The notes under the pieces: model-generated | Database searches by the model: none | What the model was told of the DNA's origin: nothing | The model's input: the letters and a program-made list of their open reading frames with translations, nothing else | Shown here: positions 1-8,941 of the stretch, piece by piece | How positions within the stretch are numbered: the first letter of the stretch is position 1 | How the letters are laid out: each line of letters begins with the position of its first letter | Source: Salinisphaera sp. LB1 | Lineage (GTDB): Bacteria > Pseudomonadota > Gammaproteobacteria > Nevskiales > Salinisphaeraceae | DNA length: 64,000 nucleotides | NCBI RefSeq assembly: GCF_003177035.1 | Contig: NZ_CP029488.1 | Span: 2,852,001 to 2,916,000, forward strand | Reading direction: 5' to 3' | Translations under genes and position numbers: made by a program

Positions 1-317
1 AGATGCGGCTGATCATTCGCGTGCCGAATTTTCACGACCTGCTCGATGCGGCGTTCATGCCCATTCGCAACTATGGCCGGACCAGCGTGATCACCATGCG
101 GGAAATGCTCCGCGTGATCGAGAAGCTGGCGCCGTTGACCCGGCGCGATCTCGAACGCCGGGCGCTGGCGAGGCACGCCGAGACGATTCTCGAAGCCGCG
201 GGGCACGGTTTGTCCGAAAGCAGCGACCTCGAGCGGATTCGGTGTTGTTTCTTCGATACCCGACGGGCGCTGGCGCGGGTCGGCACCATCGTGCCGTCGG
301 AGCCTGCGGACGATTGA
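1..317 (+). CDS. DUF2254 family membrane protein, C-terminal end only
   Basis: Only the last ~104 residues are in the window; the reading frame is open to the left edge, so the gene starts outside. The visible part carries the pattern I associate with the C-terminus of DUF2254 predicted membrane proteins: an 'AAFMPIRNYG' segment followed by a helical region with MREMLRVIEKLAPL. No membrane segment lies in this part. DUF2254 proteins have no established function. The downstream gene starts about 300 bases later, so a shared transcript is not obvious. The family assignment rests on this short motif and is moderate. Confidence 0.55.
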   Translation, partial: MRLIIRVPNFHDLLDAAFMPIRNYGRTSVITMREMLRVIEKLAPLTRRDLERRALARHAETILEAAGHGLSESSDLERIRCCFFDTRRALARVGTIVPSEPADD

Positions 318-624
318 CCCGCCGCACAGCCCGCGAAACGGCCGAGGTGGCGCGCCCCGATTGTCTGCGCCACGGCCGGTCGCGATAGCCCGGCGTGTCC
401 GGCACGCGATCGTGCGCAGCGCCCACGTCGAACGGGGCAGGCGGGCGCCAATGCCGGCCACATCGGCGCGATTCGGGGCGGTATCTCGGTCGTGCGCGAT
501 TGTTTGATGACCCACGGGACGGCATCATGGAGCGCTGGAGTCTGGGGTCCCGGCGCTCGCATGTTTCGCCATGACGGCCTCAGGCGTGATCTCCACGGAT
601 AAATCGCCACAAGGTAGAACGCCC
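318..624. other. intergenic spacer, nothing recognised
   Basis: About 300 bases of GC-rich sequence between the DUF2254 end and the YbiO-like channel. I see no clear hairpin with a T-run, no tRNA-like fold and no convincing small gene. It presumably holds the promoter of the channel gene. Confidence 0.4.
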
Positions 625-3009
625 ATGGATCCATACCGAGCGCTGTGTTCGAGAGCCGGCCTCATGCCGGCCTTTCTCGCTTGCGCCCTGATTTGTCTGT
701 TCGCCCTCGCGCCGCTGGTTCAGGCCGATGCCGCTGCACCGCAGAGCCAGAATGCCGCTAAGAGTGACTCGGGTCAGTCGGTGTCGCTGAACCAGCTGGC
801 CAATCTGCTGGAGAACGACAAGACGCGCAAGCAGCTGATCCATGAGCTGAGACAGGCCGCCAAGGCCGAGTCGGGTGCCAAGGGCAGCGCGTCCGGGCCA
901 GCCGCCACGGGTCGGAAACAGCCGGTATCGAAGCAGAGCGCCTCGTTCGCCCGTCGCTTCGCACAGATCACTTCGTCCTGGTCGGAGGCCATCAGCGCCC
1001 ATATCGTCGGCGCCTGGCACACGGTGGTGGCGCTGGCGCACAAGGGCAATGGCAAGCACAGTGCAGGCGTGTTCAATGCGAGCGTCTTCTTCGGCGCGTT
1101 GCTGATATTCGCCGAGGTGGTTGCGGCCACCATCGTGGCGTTCCTGGTGCTACGCCTGGTGGCCACGGTGCTGTTTTCCGGGATCAGTCGCTTTGCCACT
1201 GCCGGGGCGAAAGGTCGCGGGCTCTTCCGCCGGGCGGCGGGCGTCCTGGTCGGCATCGCCGTTGATACGGCTGTCGTGCTGGCTGCTGGCAGCGCCGGCT
1301 ATTTTGTCGGGCTGTACGCCGTCGGCGACCATGGCAGCATGGGCACGCGGGAATCGCTGTTCATCAACGCCTTCGTGCTGGTGGAGTTGATCAAGGTCGC
1401 GATTCGGGCATTGTTCGCCGAACGTTACGATAGCCTGCGACTGATCCAGGTCGACGCCGATGTGGCCCGCTGGTGGAGCCTGCGACTGCGCTGGTTCGTC
1501 GGCGTGGTCGGTTACGGACTGCTGGTGGCCGTGCCTATTGTCAATGCCCAGCTGTCGCTGTTCATGGGGGCGGTGTTGACTTTTCTCATCATGGGGGCGG
1601 CCTATGTGTATGCGCTCAAGGTCATCTTCGCCAATCGCCGTGTGCTTACCGAACGCCTGATTCACAAGGCAGAGACCGCGTCCATCGGTTTTTTCGCGGT
1701 GCTTTACCGACTGTTCGCCCGGCTATGGGTCCTGATCGCAGTCGTGTATTTTTCCGTGCTGTTCTTTGCCAGCCAGGCCGATCCGGCGGGCGCATTACCG
1801 TTCATGCTCTCGGCCACCGCGCAGAGCCTGGTCGCCGCCGGGATCGGCATTGGCCTGTCGGGGCTTTTATCCCGCGCCATCGGCCATCGCATTACCTTCC
1901 CCGAGTCGCTGCATGACAAGTTGCCGTTGCTGGAGGCGCGGGTGAACTCCTACGTGCCGGCCGCGCTCAAGGCCGTCCGGGTTGTCATTCTCTTGATCTT
2001 CGCGGCGGTGGTCGCGAATGCCTGGCACGTGTTCGACCTCAATACCTGGCTGACCTCCAGTGCCGGCCTGACGACGATTTCGGTGACATTGAAGGTGGCC
2101 GTGATACTGGTCGCGGCGGCCCTGTTCTGGCTCGTTGCCGCCAGCGTGATCGAGCATCGTCTGAGTCCGAACACCGGGGGCGGGGCGCCGAGCGCGCGCC
2201 AGCAGACCCTGCTGGTGCTGTTCCGCAATGCACTGGCGGTACTGATCGCGACCTTTACCATCATGATCACCCTGTCGCAGATCGGTGTGAACATCGGCCC
2301 GTTGATCGCCGGTGCCGGGGTGTTCGGTCTGGCCATCGGCTTCGGTGCGCAGAAGCTGGTACAGGACATCATCACCGGCGTATTCATCCAGTTGGAAAAC
2401 GCCATGAACACGGGCGACGTGGTGAGCGTAGGCGGCGTCACCGGGACGGCCGAACGCCTGACCATCCGCTCGGTGTCGATTCGGGACATCGACGGCGCCT
2501 ACCACATCGTGCCGTTCTCCTCGGCGAGCGTGGTGTCGAACTTCATGCGCGACTGGGCGTATTTCCGTACCGAGTACGGCATCGCCTATCGCGAGGATAT
2601 CGACAACGCGATCTACTACCTGCGCGAGGCGTTCGAGGATCTCAAGTCCGACCCGGACGTGGGGCCGAATATCCTCGAGGACATGACTGTACCGGGAGTG
2701 ACCGCATTGGCCGACAGTGCGGTCAACATCCGTATCATGATCAAGACCACGCCCGGCACGCAGTGGGGCGTGGGCCGCGCGTTCAACCGCCTGGTCAAGA
2801 TCCACTTCGACCGGGCCGGGATCGAGATCCCGTTCCCGCATCAGACGCTCTGGTTCGGCGAGGATCGCCAGGGGCAGGCGCCGGCGGCGAATGTGCGGGT
2901 ATTGGAAGCCGATGCCGATGTCGATGCCGACGACCCGAACTACCGGCCCAAGCGGCGGCGGCGCGGCGACGACGCGGCTCCGGAGGAAACCGGCGACGCG
3001 CCGTCCTGA
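625..3009 (+). CDS. ybiO: YbiO-type mechanosensitive channel (MscS superfamily)
   Basis: A 794-residue inner-membrane channel of the large MscS type that opens on hypo-osmotic shock to release solutes. An N-terminal signal peptide (about residues 10-35) precedes a short periplasmic region with a LENDKTRKQLIHELR segment, as I remember in E. coli YbiO. About ten hydrophobic segments follow. The MscS pore helix and beta domain sit at about residues 555-620, with Gly/Ala-rich GAGVFGLAIGFGAQ and then QDIITGVFIQLEN. The C-terminus is a soluble MscS alpha/beta domain plus a charged tail. I chose the ATG at 625 because an AAGGTAG Shine-Dalgarno-like stretch precedes it and the signal peptide follows directly; an in-frame ATG at 571 is less likely. 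Osmotic function fits the betaine genes downstream. Confidence 0.9.
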   Translation: MDPYRALCSRAGLMPAFLACALICLFALAPLVQADAAAPQSQNAAKSDSGQSVSLNQLANLLENDKTRKQLIHELRQAAKAESGAKGSASGPAATGRKQPVSKQSASFARRFAQITSSWSEAISAHIVGAWHTVVALAHKGNGKHSAGVFNASVFFGALLIFAEVVAATIVAFLVLRLVATVLFSGISRFATAGAKGRGLFRRAAGVLVGIAVDTAVVLAAGSAGYFVGLYAVGDHGSMGTRESLFINAFVLVELIKVAIRALFAERYDSLRLIQVDADVARWWSLRLRWFVGVVGYGLLVAVPIVNAQLSLFMGAVLTFLIMGAAYVYALKVIFANRRVLTERLIHKAETASIGFFAVLYRLFARLWVLIAVVYFSVLFFASQADPAGALPFMLSATAQSLVAAGIGIGLSGLLSRAIGHRITFPESLHDKLPLLEARVNSYVPAALKAVRVVILLIFAAVVANAWHVFDLNTWLTSSAGLTTISVTLKVAVILVAAALFWLVAASVIEHRLSPNTGGGAPSARQQTLLVLFRNALAVLIATFTIMITLSQIGVNIGPLIAGAGVFGLAIGFGAQKLVQDIITGVFIQLENAMNTGDVVSVGGVTGTAERLTIRSVSIRDIDGAYHIVPFSSASVVSNFMRDWAYFRTEYGIAYREDIDNAIYYLREAFEDLKSDPDVGPNILEDMTVPGVTALADSAVNIRIMIKTTPGTQWGVGRAFNRLVKIHFDRAGIEIPFPHQTLWFGEDRQGQAPAANVRVLEADADVDADDPNYRPKRRRRGDDAAPEETGDAPS

Positions 3010-3036
3010 TCCGGGCGCAGTTGTCGTTGTCCTGCC

Positions 3037-3069
3037 AAACCCGCGGCCGGTTGCCGGTCGCGGGTTTTT
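3037..3069 (+). terminator. Rho-independent terminator after ybiO
   Basis: A 14-base stem (AAACCCGCGGCCGG pairing with CCGGTCGCGGGTTT, one G-T pair) with a three-base loop, followed by a run of five T. It sits 28 bases after the ybiO stop codon. Confidence 0.85.
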
Positions 3070-3173
3070 CGCGTCCGGCGGTCGCGATGTGGCGCGCGGG
3101 CCGGGGTTGGTCAAGGACTGATCAGTCTGCTGCAATGCGCGTGGAGACGGCGATTGCGGCGTTTACCACAGAG

Positions 3174-3571
3174 TTATACACAGGCTTGTACAGCGCGTCT
3201 GTGAAAAAGTGCGCCGGCTCAGCGCCTAGCACCGGGGCTGACAAGTTCCTGCAACAAGCCGCGTCGGTCGCGGTCGCCGGCAGCGGTGTGGGGCGCGGCC
3301 AGTGGTCGCGCCCGGGACGATAGCGATCTGGTCAGAATTTGATCAAACTGTTCGCAGCCCCCGTGTTGTGGGCGTTTCAAGCGTTTGTAACCGAGCTGTC
3401 CACAGGCTTGTTCAGGCTCGGTGTGCAAAACCCGGGGGGTCGCGCGGGCGGGGTGCGATGGCTTATTTTGCCGCGCGCCGATTGCTGCCTAAGCGCTGGT
3501 CATAAAATGTTCATTCTGCTCCGGCCTTCGTTACACGGTGGCTGGGATGCTTCTCCCCGATGTTATCCACA
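3174..3571 (+). promoter_or_regulatory. three DnaA-box-like repeats in a 680-base gene-free spacer
   Basis: The spacer 3010-3689 between ybiO and betB holds three same-direction copies of a NCACAGGCTT motif. TTATACACA is at 3174-3182, CTGTCCACA at 3396-3404 and TTATCCACA at 3563-3571, each followed by GGCTT. The first and last match the DnaA box consensus TTATNCACA exactly. The region is less GC-rich than its surroundings. No dnaA, dnaN, mnmG or rpmH gene is nearby, so a chromosomal origin is not supported; a DnaA-titrating or DnaA-regulated site is possible. The betB promoter must also lie here. No coding sequence is convincing in this stretch. Confidence 0.5.
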
Positions 3572-3689
3572 GGCTTATCCCCGAGCGATGTTGAAAACCC
3601 GGGCGCGGGCAGATCGCGGCGCAAAAGAATCGTCATGGCTGCGTGTTAGCATAGTCGGTTTTCCAGGGCCATAGGCACGGTAGGCAGAC

Positions 3690-5156
3690 ATGACAGCATC
3701 GGGCGAGCGGAAACTCCTCTGGATCGACGGCGCATACGTCGAAGCCGAATCGGGCGAATTCTTCGAAACGGTGAATCCCGCGACCGGCGAGTCGCTGGCG
3801 CAGGTGGCGAAGGCCGGCACGGCGGATATCGATGCGGCCGTGGCCGCGGCACGCGCCGCACTCGGCCCCTGGAAGGCCCTAAATGGTGTCGAGCGCGGGC
3901 GGATTCTGCATCGGTTGTCGGTATTGCTGCGCGAGCACCGCGACGAACTGGCGCGACTGGAGATGCTGGATGGCGGCAAGCCGATCGCCGAGACGCCGGA
4001 AGCCGACGTTGATTCGGGCGCGGATTGCCTCGAATACTTCGCCGGCCAGGCCAGCTCGATACAGGGCGAGTACCAGGAAGTCGACGGCGGTTTCTTCTAC
4101 ACACGGCCGGAGCCGCTGGGTGTGGTCGGGGCTATCGGCGCCTGGAACTACCCGCTGCAGATCGCCTGCTGGAAGTCGGCGCCGGCGCTGGCGGCGGGCA
4201 ACACGCTGGTGTTCAAGCCCTCCGAACTGACGCCGCTCTCGGCGTTGCGTCTGGGCGAGCTGGCCAAGGAGGCGGGGCTGCCGGACGGCGTGCTGAACAT
4301 CGTGCCGGGCTTCGGCGATGCCGGGCAGGCGATGTCCAACCACCGCGGCATCGACAAGATCTCGCTCACCGGCGGGGCGGATACCGGCAAGAAAGTCATG
4401 GCCGACGCGGCCGGTTCGCTCAAGACCGTGTCGCTGGAACTCGGCGGCAAGTCGCCGCTGGTGATCTTCGACGACGCCGATCTCGACAATGCCGTGTCCG
4501 GGGCACTGTTGGCCAACTTCTTCACCCAGGGCGAGATCTGCACCAATGGCACGCGTGTGTTCGTGCACGAATCGGTGCGCGAGGCGTTCCTCGACAAGCT
4601 CGTCGCCCGGGTTGAAAAACTCAGAATCGGCAATCCGGCCGATGCCGATACGGATGTCGGCCCGATGATCAGCCCGGAACATGGCCGGATCGTGCTCGAC
4701 TATATCGAGGCCGGCAAGGCCGGCGGCGCGAAGCTGGTGATCGGCGGCGAACAGGTGGCGGTGGACGGCTGCGAATACGGCGTGTTCATCCAGCCGACCG
4801 TGTTCGACGCTTGCAGCGACGACATGAAGATCGTCACCGAAGAGATCTTCGGTCCGGTGATGTCCGTGCTGTCGTTTACCGACGAGGCCGAGGTAATCGA
4901 GCGCGCGAACCACACCGAGTTCGGTCTGGCGGCCGGGCTGTTCACACGCGATCTGGAGCGCGCCCACCGGGTGATCGGCGAACTGGAAGCCGGTATCTGC
5001 TGGATCAACCACTACAACATCACGCCGATCGAGATGCCGTTCGGCGGCATCAAGGGTTCGGGCATCGGCAAGGAAAACAGCCGGCGCGCGCTCGAGCACT
5101 ACACGCGGATCAAGAGCGTGTTCGTCGCCCGCGGCGCGGTGGAAGCGCCGTACTAA
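3690..5156 (+). CDS. betB: betaine aldehyde dehydrogenase
   Basis: A 488-residue NAD(P)-dependent aldehyde dehydrogenase that oxidises betaine aldehyde to glycine betaine, the second step of the choline-to-betaine pathway, in the cytoplasm. It is full length for BetB. The catalytic glutamate is in SLELGGKSPL (about Glu250) and the catalytic cysteine in TQGEICTNGT (about Cys284). The EEIFGPV motif and the C-terminal FGGIKGSGIG region are present. betA follows after 151 bases in the same direction, and this pairing is the strongest evidence for the substrate. No betI regulator or choline transporter is in the window. Confidence 0.93.
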   Translation: MTASGERKLLWIDGAYVEAESGEFFETVNPATGESLAQVAKAGTADIDAAVAAARAALGPWKALNGVERGRILHRLSVLLREHRDELARLEMLDGGKPIAETPEADVDSGADCLEYFAGQASSIQGEYQEVDGGFFYTRPEPLGVVGAIGAWNYPLQIACWKSAPALAAGNTLVFKPSELTPLSALRLGELAKEAGLPDGVLNIVPGFGDAGQAMSNHRGIDKISLTGGADTGKKVMADAAGSLKTVSLELGGKSPLVIFDDADLDNAVSGALLANFFTQGEICTNGTRVFVHESVREAFLDKLVARVEKLRIGNPADADTDVGPMISPEHGRIVLDYIEAGKAGGAKLVIGGEQVAVDGCEYGVFIQPTVFDACSDDMKIVTEEIFGPVMSVLSFTDEAEVIERANHTEFGLAAGLFTRDLERAHRVIGELEAGICWINHYNITPIEMPFGGIKGSGIGKENSRRALEHYTRIKSVFVARGAVEAPY

Positions 5157-5192
5157 CGCGTTGGGTTGTGCCGGCGCCTGATCCGGCCACGG

Positions 5193-5210
5193 CCCCGCGA
5201 TCGCGCGGGG
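5193..5210. other. 18-base perfect GC palindrome between betB and betA
   Basis: CCCCGCG-ATCG-CGCGGGG forms a seven-base-pair stem in the 151-base gap between betB and betA. It has no T-run, so it is more likely an mRNA stabiliser or partial attenuator than an intrinsic terminator. Confidence 0.4.
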
Positions 5211-5307
5211 TCGTTGACGACGATCCGCCCCGGCCAGGGCTGCGACGACGACGAGGCGATCTGATGCGAATCATCGATACGCTCGATTCAAACGAGGTTT
5301 CTAGCGC

Positions 5308-6972
5308 ATGAGCAACCCGAAGAAGCAATACGATTACGTAATCGTAGGTGCCGGCTCGGCCGGTGCCGTGATGGCCCACCGGCTGTCCGAGGACAAGAAT
5401 GTGTCGGTGCTGCTGGTCGAGGCCGGCCCGATGGATCGCTCCATCTACATCCACATGCCGTCGGCGTTCGCCTATCCCATGAACGGCGATACCTACAGCT
5501 GGAATTATCACACCGAAGCCGATCCCCACATGGACAACCGCGTCATGCATTGCCCGCGCGGGCGGGTGCTGGGCGGGTCGTCCTCGATCAACGGCATGGC
5601 GTATGTTCGCGGCAACGCGCTCGACTTCGAGGGCTGGGCCAACGATTTCGGCCTGGAGGACTGGCGCTACAAGGATGTGCTCGGCTACTTCCGCAAGGCC
5701 GAGGATTTCGATCAGGGCGAAAACGACTATCATGGCGCCGGCGGCCCACTGCATGTGACCACCGGCCCGGGCCGCAACCCGCTGTATCACGCCTTCATCG
5801 AGTCGGGCATGGCAGCGGGTTATCCATACACCGCAGACATGAACGGCTTCCAGCAGGAAGGCGTGGGCCCGATGTTCATGACCACCAAGGACGGCGTGCG
5901 CTGGTCCACTGCCAACGCCTATCTGCGCGGCGGCGTGATGCGGCGTTCGAACCTGACGGTGATGACGCGGACCTACACCCGCAGGATCCTGATGGACGGC
6001 AAGAAGGCCGTCGGCATCGAGATCGATCATCTCGGCACGCGCTCCAGGGTCGAGGCCGAGCGCGAAGTGCTGTTGTGCGCCGGCGCGATCAATTCGCCGC
6101 AGATCCTCATGCTCTCGGGCATCGGGCCGGTGGATCAGTTGCGGGCGCACGGCATCACGCCGGTGCACGAGAATCCGAACGTCGGCCAGAATCTGCAGGA
6201 TCATCTGGAAGTCTACGTTCAGTACGAGTGCAAGGAACCGATCACGCTGTATTCGGCGCAGAGCCCGGCGGCCATGGGCAAGATCGGCGCCCAGTGGCTG
6301 CTCACGCGCAAGGGCCTGGGCGCGACCAACCATTTCGAATCGGGCGGCTTCATCCGCAGCGAGCCGGGCGTCGAGTACCCGAACATCCAGTATCACTTCC
6401 TGCCGATGGCCGTGTCCTACGACGGCAGCGCCAAGGCGACCAGCCATGGCTTCCAGGCCCACGTCGGGCCGATGCGGCCGGAGTCGCGCGGCGAGGTCAC
6501 GCTGGCCTCGTCGTTCTACAAGGCCGCGCCCAAAATTCTGTTCAACTACATGGCCACCGAGCGCGATCGGCGTGAAATGCGCGACTCGATCCGTCTGACC
6601 CGCGAGATCATCGAGCAGAAGCCGTTCGATCGTTATCGCGGCAAGGAGTTCGGACCGGGCCCCGAGGTCCAGTCCGACGATGAGATCGATGCCTGGGTGC
6701 GCCGGATGGGCGAGTCCGCCTACCATCCGTCGGGGACCTGTGCCATGGGCCATCACGACGAAGCCGTGGTCGACGGCGAGGGCCGGGTGCATGGCGTGGA
6801 ATCGCTACGCGTGGTCGATGCCTCGATCATGCCGCGCATCACCACCGGCAATCTCAATGCGCCGACCATCATGATCGCCGAGAAGATCGCCGATGCGGTG
6901 CGCGGCCGTACGCCGATCGTCGAGGACAAGGCCTGGTATCGGCCCGAGAACTGGCAGCACAGCCAACGCTGA
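5308..6972 (+). CDS. betA: choline dehydrogenase
   Basis: A 554-residue FAD-dependent GMC oxidoreductase, usually membrane-associated, that oxidises choline to betaine aldehyde. The Rossmann FAD motif VIVGAGSAGAV is at about residues 11-21. The GMC signature region RGRVLGGSSSINGMAYVRG lies near residue 85 and the second GMC signature GAINSPQILMLSGIGP near residue 260. The C-terminal active-site block has SAYHPSGTCAMG (His at about 472) and NLNAPT. A GAGG Shine-Dalgarno precedes the ATG by about ten bases. Together with betB it gives complete conversion of choline to glycine betaine. The gene converges with the SLC13 gene, with 13 bases between stop codons. Confidence 0.95.
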   Translation: MSNPKKQYDYVIVGAGSAGAVMAHRLSEDKNVSVLLVEAGPMDRSIYIHMPSAFAYPMNGDTYSWNYHTEADPHMDNRVMHCPRGRVLGGSSSINGMAYVRGNALDFEGWANDFGLEDWRYKDVLGYFRKAEDFDQGENDYHGAGGPLHVTTGPGRNPLYHAFIESGMAAGYPYTADMNGFQQEGVGPMFMTTKDGVRWSTANAYLRGGVMRRSNLTVMTRTYTRRILMDGKKAVGIEIDHLGTRSRVEAEREVLLCAGAINSPQILMLSGIGPVDQLRAHGITPVHENPNVGQNLQDHLEVYVQYECKEPITLYSAQSPAAMGKIGAQWLLTRKGLGATNHFESGGFIRSEPGVEYPNIQYHFLPMAVSYDGSAKATSHGFQAHVGPMRPESRGEVTLASSFYKAAPKILFNYMATERDRREMRDSIRLTREIIEQKPFDRYRGKEFGPGPEVQSDDEIDAWVRRMGESAYHPSGTCAMGHHDEAVVDGEGRVHGVESLRVVDASIMPRITTGNLNAPTIMIAEKIADAVRGRTPIVEDKAWYRPENWQHSQR

Positions 6973-6985
6973 GCCGCGGCTCGGC

Positions 6986-8758
6986 TCAGCCGCCCGTGGG
7001 CCAGATCATCGGCACGAGCACCACGGTGAGCGCGCCGATGATCGCGGTCAGCGGCAGGCCGAGACGGACGAAGTCGGTGAAGCGGTAGCCGCCGGGGCCG
7101 TAGACCATCAGATTGGTCTGGTAGCCGATCGGCGTGAGAAAGCTGGCCGAGGCGCCGATCACCACCGTGATCACATACGGCATGACGTTCTCGCCCGCGC
7201 CGTGGGCGAGCGATACGGCCACCGGAAACACGATCACGGCGGCGGCGTTGTTGGTGATCACTGCGCTGATCACCACCGTGGTGATAAACAGGGCGGCCAG
7301 CGTTGCGTGGGTGCCCTGGCCGGCCAGGTGCGTCAGGGCCTGCGCGAAGTCGGCGGCGAGCCCGGTGTTCTGCACTGCCTCGCCCATGCCGATGGCCGCG
7401 CCGATCGCCACCAGCAGCGACCAGTCGATCGCGCGCCGCGCCGCTTCCGCTGTGCTGCAACGCAAGGCCAGTACCGCGCCGGCACCGAGCAACGAGGCTT
7501 CCAGAATATCGATCAGCCCGAAGGCCACGCTGAGCACGATGGCCGCGAGCACCGCGATCGCGGTATAGGCCTTGTGGTGCTGCGGCGGGTGCGAGTTCTC
7601 GATCTGGCTGACCAGGAAGAAATCGCGCGAATGGCGCTGCTGGGCTACGAACGCTGGGCGCGCTTCAAGCAGCAACGTATCGCCGGGGCGCAGGACGATA
7701 TCGCCGATCTTGGCCCGGACCCGCTCACCGTCGCGGGCCACGGCCAGCACCACCGCGTTATAGCGCGTACGGAAACCGCCGGCGCGGATGCTGGCACCGA
7801 TCAGCGGGCAGCTCGGCGACACCACGGCTTCGATCAGCACCCGGGCGCGGCGCGGGCTGTCCAGCTTGAAGATCTGCTCGGTGGCCGGCATCAGGCCGCG
7901 GATGCGCTGCAGCTCGACCACCGAATCCACGATGCCGACGAACACCAGTCGGTCGTGTGCCGCCAGCGGCTGGCGCGGCGAGACTGCGGGCAGCAGCGCC
8001 CCGTCGCGCTCGATCTCGGCCAGAAACATGCCGGGCAGGTGGCGCAGGCCAGCCTGTTCGATGGTCTGGCCCGGCAACGGACCGTCGGCGGCCACGATCA
8101 TCTCCACGCTGTATTCGCGCGGGTTGTCGAGTTGCGCGACGGGCGTGCGGCGGTCGGGAATCAGCCAGCGACTGGCGCCGATGATCAGCGCCAATCCGGC
8201 GAGCGCGATCGGCAGGCCGATCCAGGCCAATTCGAACATGCCGAGGCCGTGGCCGGTCTGGCGGATCAGCAGTGAATTCACTACTAGGTTGGTACTGGTG
8301 CCGATCAGCGTGCAGGTGCCGCCGAGAATCGCGGCAAAGCTCAGCGGCATGAGCAGTTGCGAGACCGGCAACTGATACTTGCGGGCCCAGTCGCCGATCA
8401 CCGGAATCAGCGCGGCCACCACCGGCGTGTTGTTGAGAAATGCGCTCATCAGCGTAGTCGGCAGCATGATCTGCGCCTGGGCATGGCGGATCGAGCGCGG
8501 ACGGCCGAGCAGGCGGCCGATGAGTAATTCGGTGGCCCCGGTATCGCGCAGCCCGGCGACCACGATGTACAACGCGGCAATGGTTACGACCCCGGGGTTG
8601 GAAAAACCCGACAAGGCGTGGGCCGGGGAGACGATGCCGAACACCAGCAGTACCACCAGGCCGGCCATGAGCACCAGATCGGCGCCCAGCGAACTGAGGG
8701 CGAGGGTGACCAGAACGGCGGTCAGCACAACGAGCGTGATCAGGGCATGGATCGACAT
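6986..8758 (-). CDS. SLC13 (DASS)-family permease with internal TrkA-C domains
   Basis: A 590-residue inner-membrane transporter. An N-terminal membrane block (about residues 1-195) contains SAFLNNTPVVAALIP and TCTLIGTSTNLVVN, the SLC13 hallmark asparagine/threonine motifs. The central soluble stretch (about 205-375) looks like two tandem TrkA-C (RCK_C) regulatory domains. A second membrane block (about 395-590) holds TNNAAAVIVFPVA and ASFLTPIGYQTNLMVYGPGGY. This permease-RCK_C-permease plan is common in bacterial SLC13 proteins annotated as anion or sulfate permeases. The substrate cannot be read from sequence; dicarboxylate is possible because malic enzyme is divergent from it. Confidence 0.85.
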   Translation of the reverse strand: MSIHALITLVVLTAVLVTLALSSLGADLVLMAGLVVLLVFGIVSPAHALSGFSNPGVVTIAALYIVVAGLRDTGATELLIGRLLGRPRSIRHAQAQIMLPTTLMSAFLNNTPVVAALIPVIGDWARKYQLPVSQLLMPLSFAAILGGTCTLIGTSTNLVVNSLLIRQTGHGLGMFELAWIGLPIALAGLALIIGASRWLIPDRRTPVAQLDNPREYSVEMIVAADGPLPGQTIEQAGLRHLPGMFLAEIERDGALLPAVSPRQPLAAHDRLVFVGIVDSVVELQRIRGLMPATEQIFKLDSPRRARVLIEAVVSPSCPLIGASIRAGGFRTRYNAVVLAVARDGERVRAKIGDIVLRPGDTLLLEARPAFVAQQRHSRDFFLVSQIENSHPPQHHKAYTAIAVLAAIVLSVAFGLIDILEASLLGAGAVLALRCSTAEAARRAIDWSLLVAIGAAIGMGEAVQNTGLAADFAQALTHLAGQGTHATLAALFITTVVISAVITNNAAAVIVFPVAVSLAHGAGENVMPYVITVVIGASASFLTPIGYQTNLMVYGPGGYRFTDFVRLGLPLTAIIGALTVVLVPMIWPTGG

Positions 8759-8941
8759 CGAAACGGGAGCTGGCGGGCGACGTGCGGCATTGTACGATCC
8801 GGCGATACTCGCCGCCGACGGCTGTCGTTCGCATGAACCGGCCCCAGTGCGCGTGGTCGTCTCGGTCGGCTGTCCGGGTAGCCAACCCGGGCAGAGAGGT
8901 TATCCTAGGCACCCCACTCATCGTTGCCCGCATCCGACACC

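Noticed and set aside
1867-3135. 422-codon open frame antisense to the ybiO-like channel
   Set aside because: Antisense shadow; no ribosome site and no homology pattern.
3010-3689. Chromosomal origin of replication
   Set aside because: DnaA-like boxes exist, but no dnaA, dnaN, rpmH or mnmG gene is adjacent and no strongly AT-rich unwinding element was seen; kept as a DnaA-box cluster only.
5110-6792. 560-codon open frame antisense to betA
   Set aside because: It mirrors betA with no recognisable family and consists of the low-complexity His/Arg/Gly/Val-rich residues typical of antisense frames in GC-rich genes.
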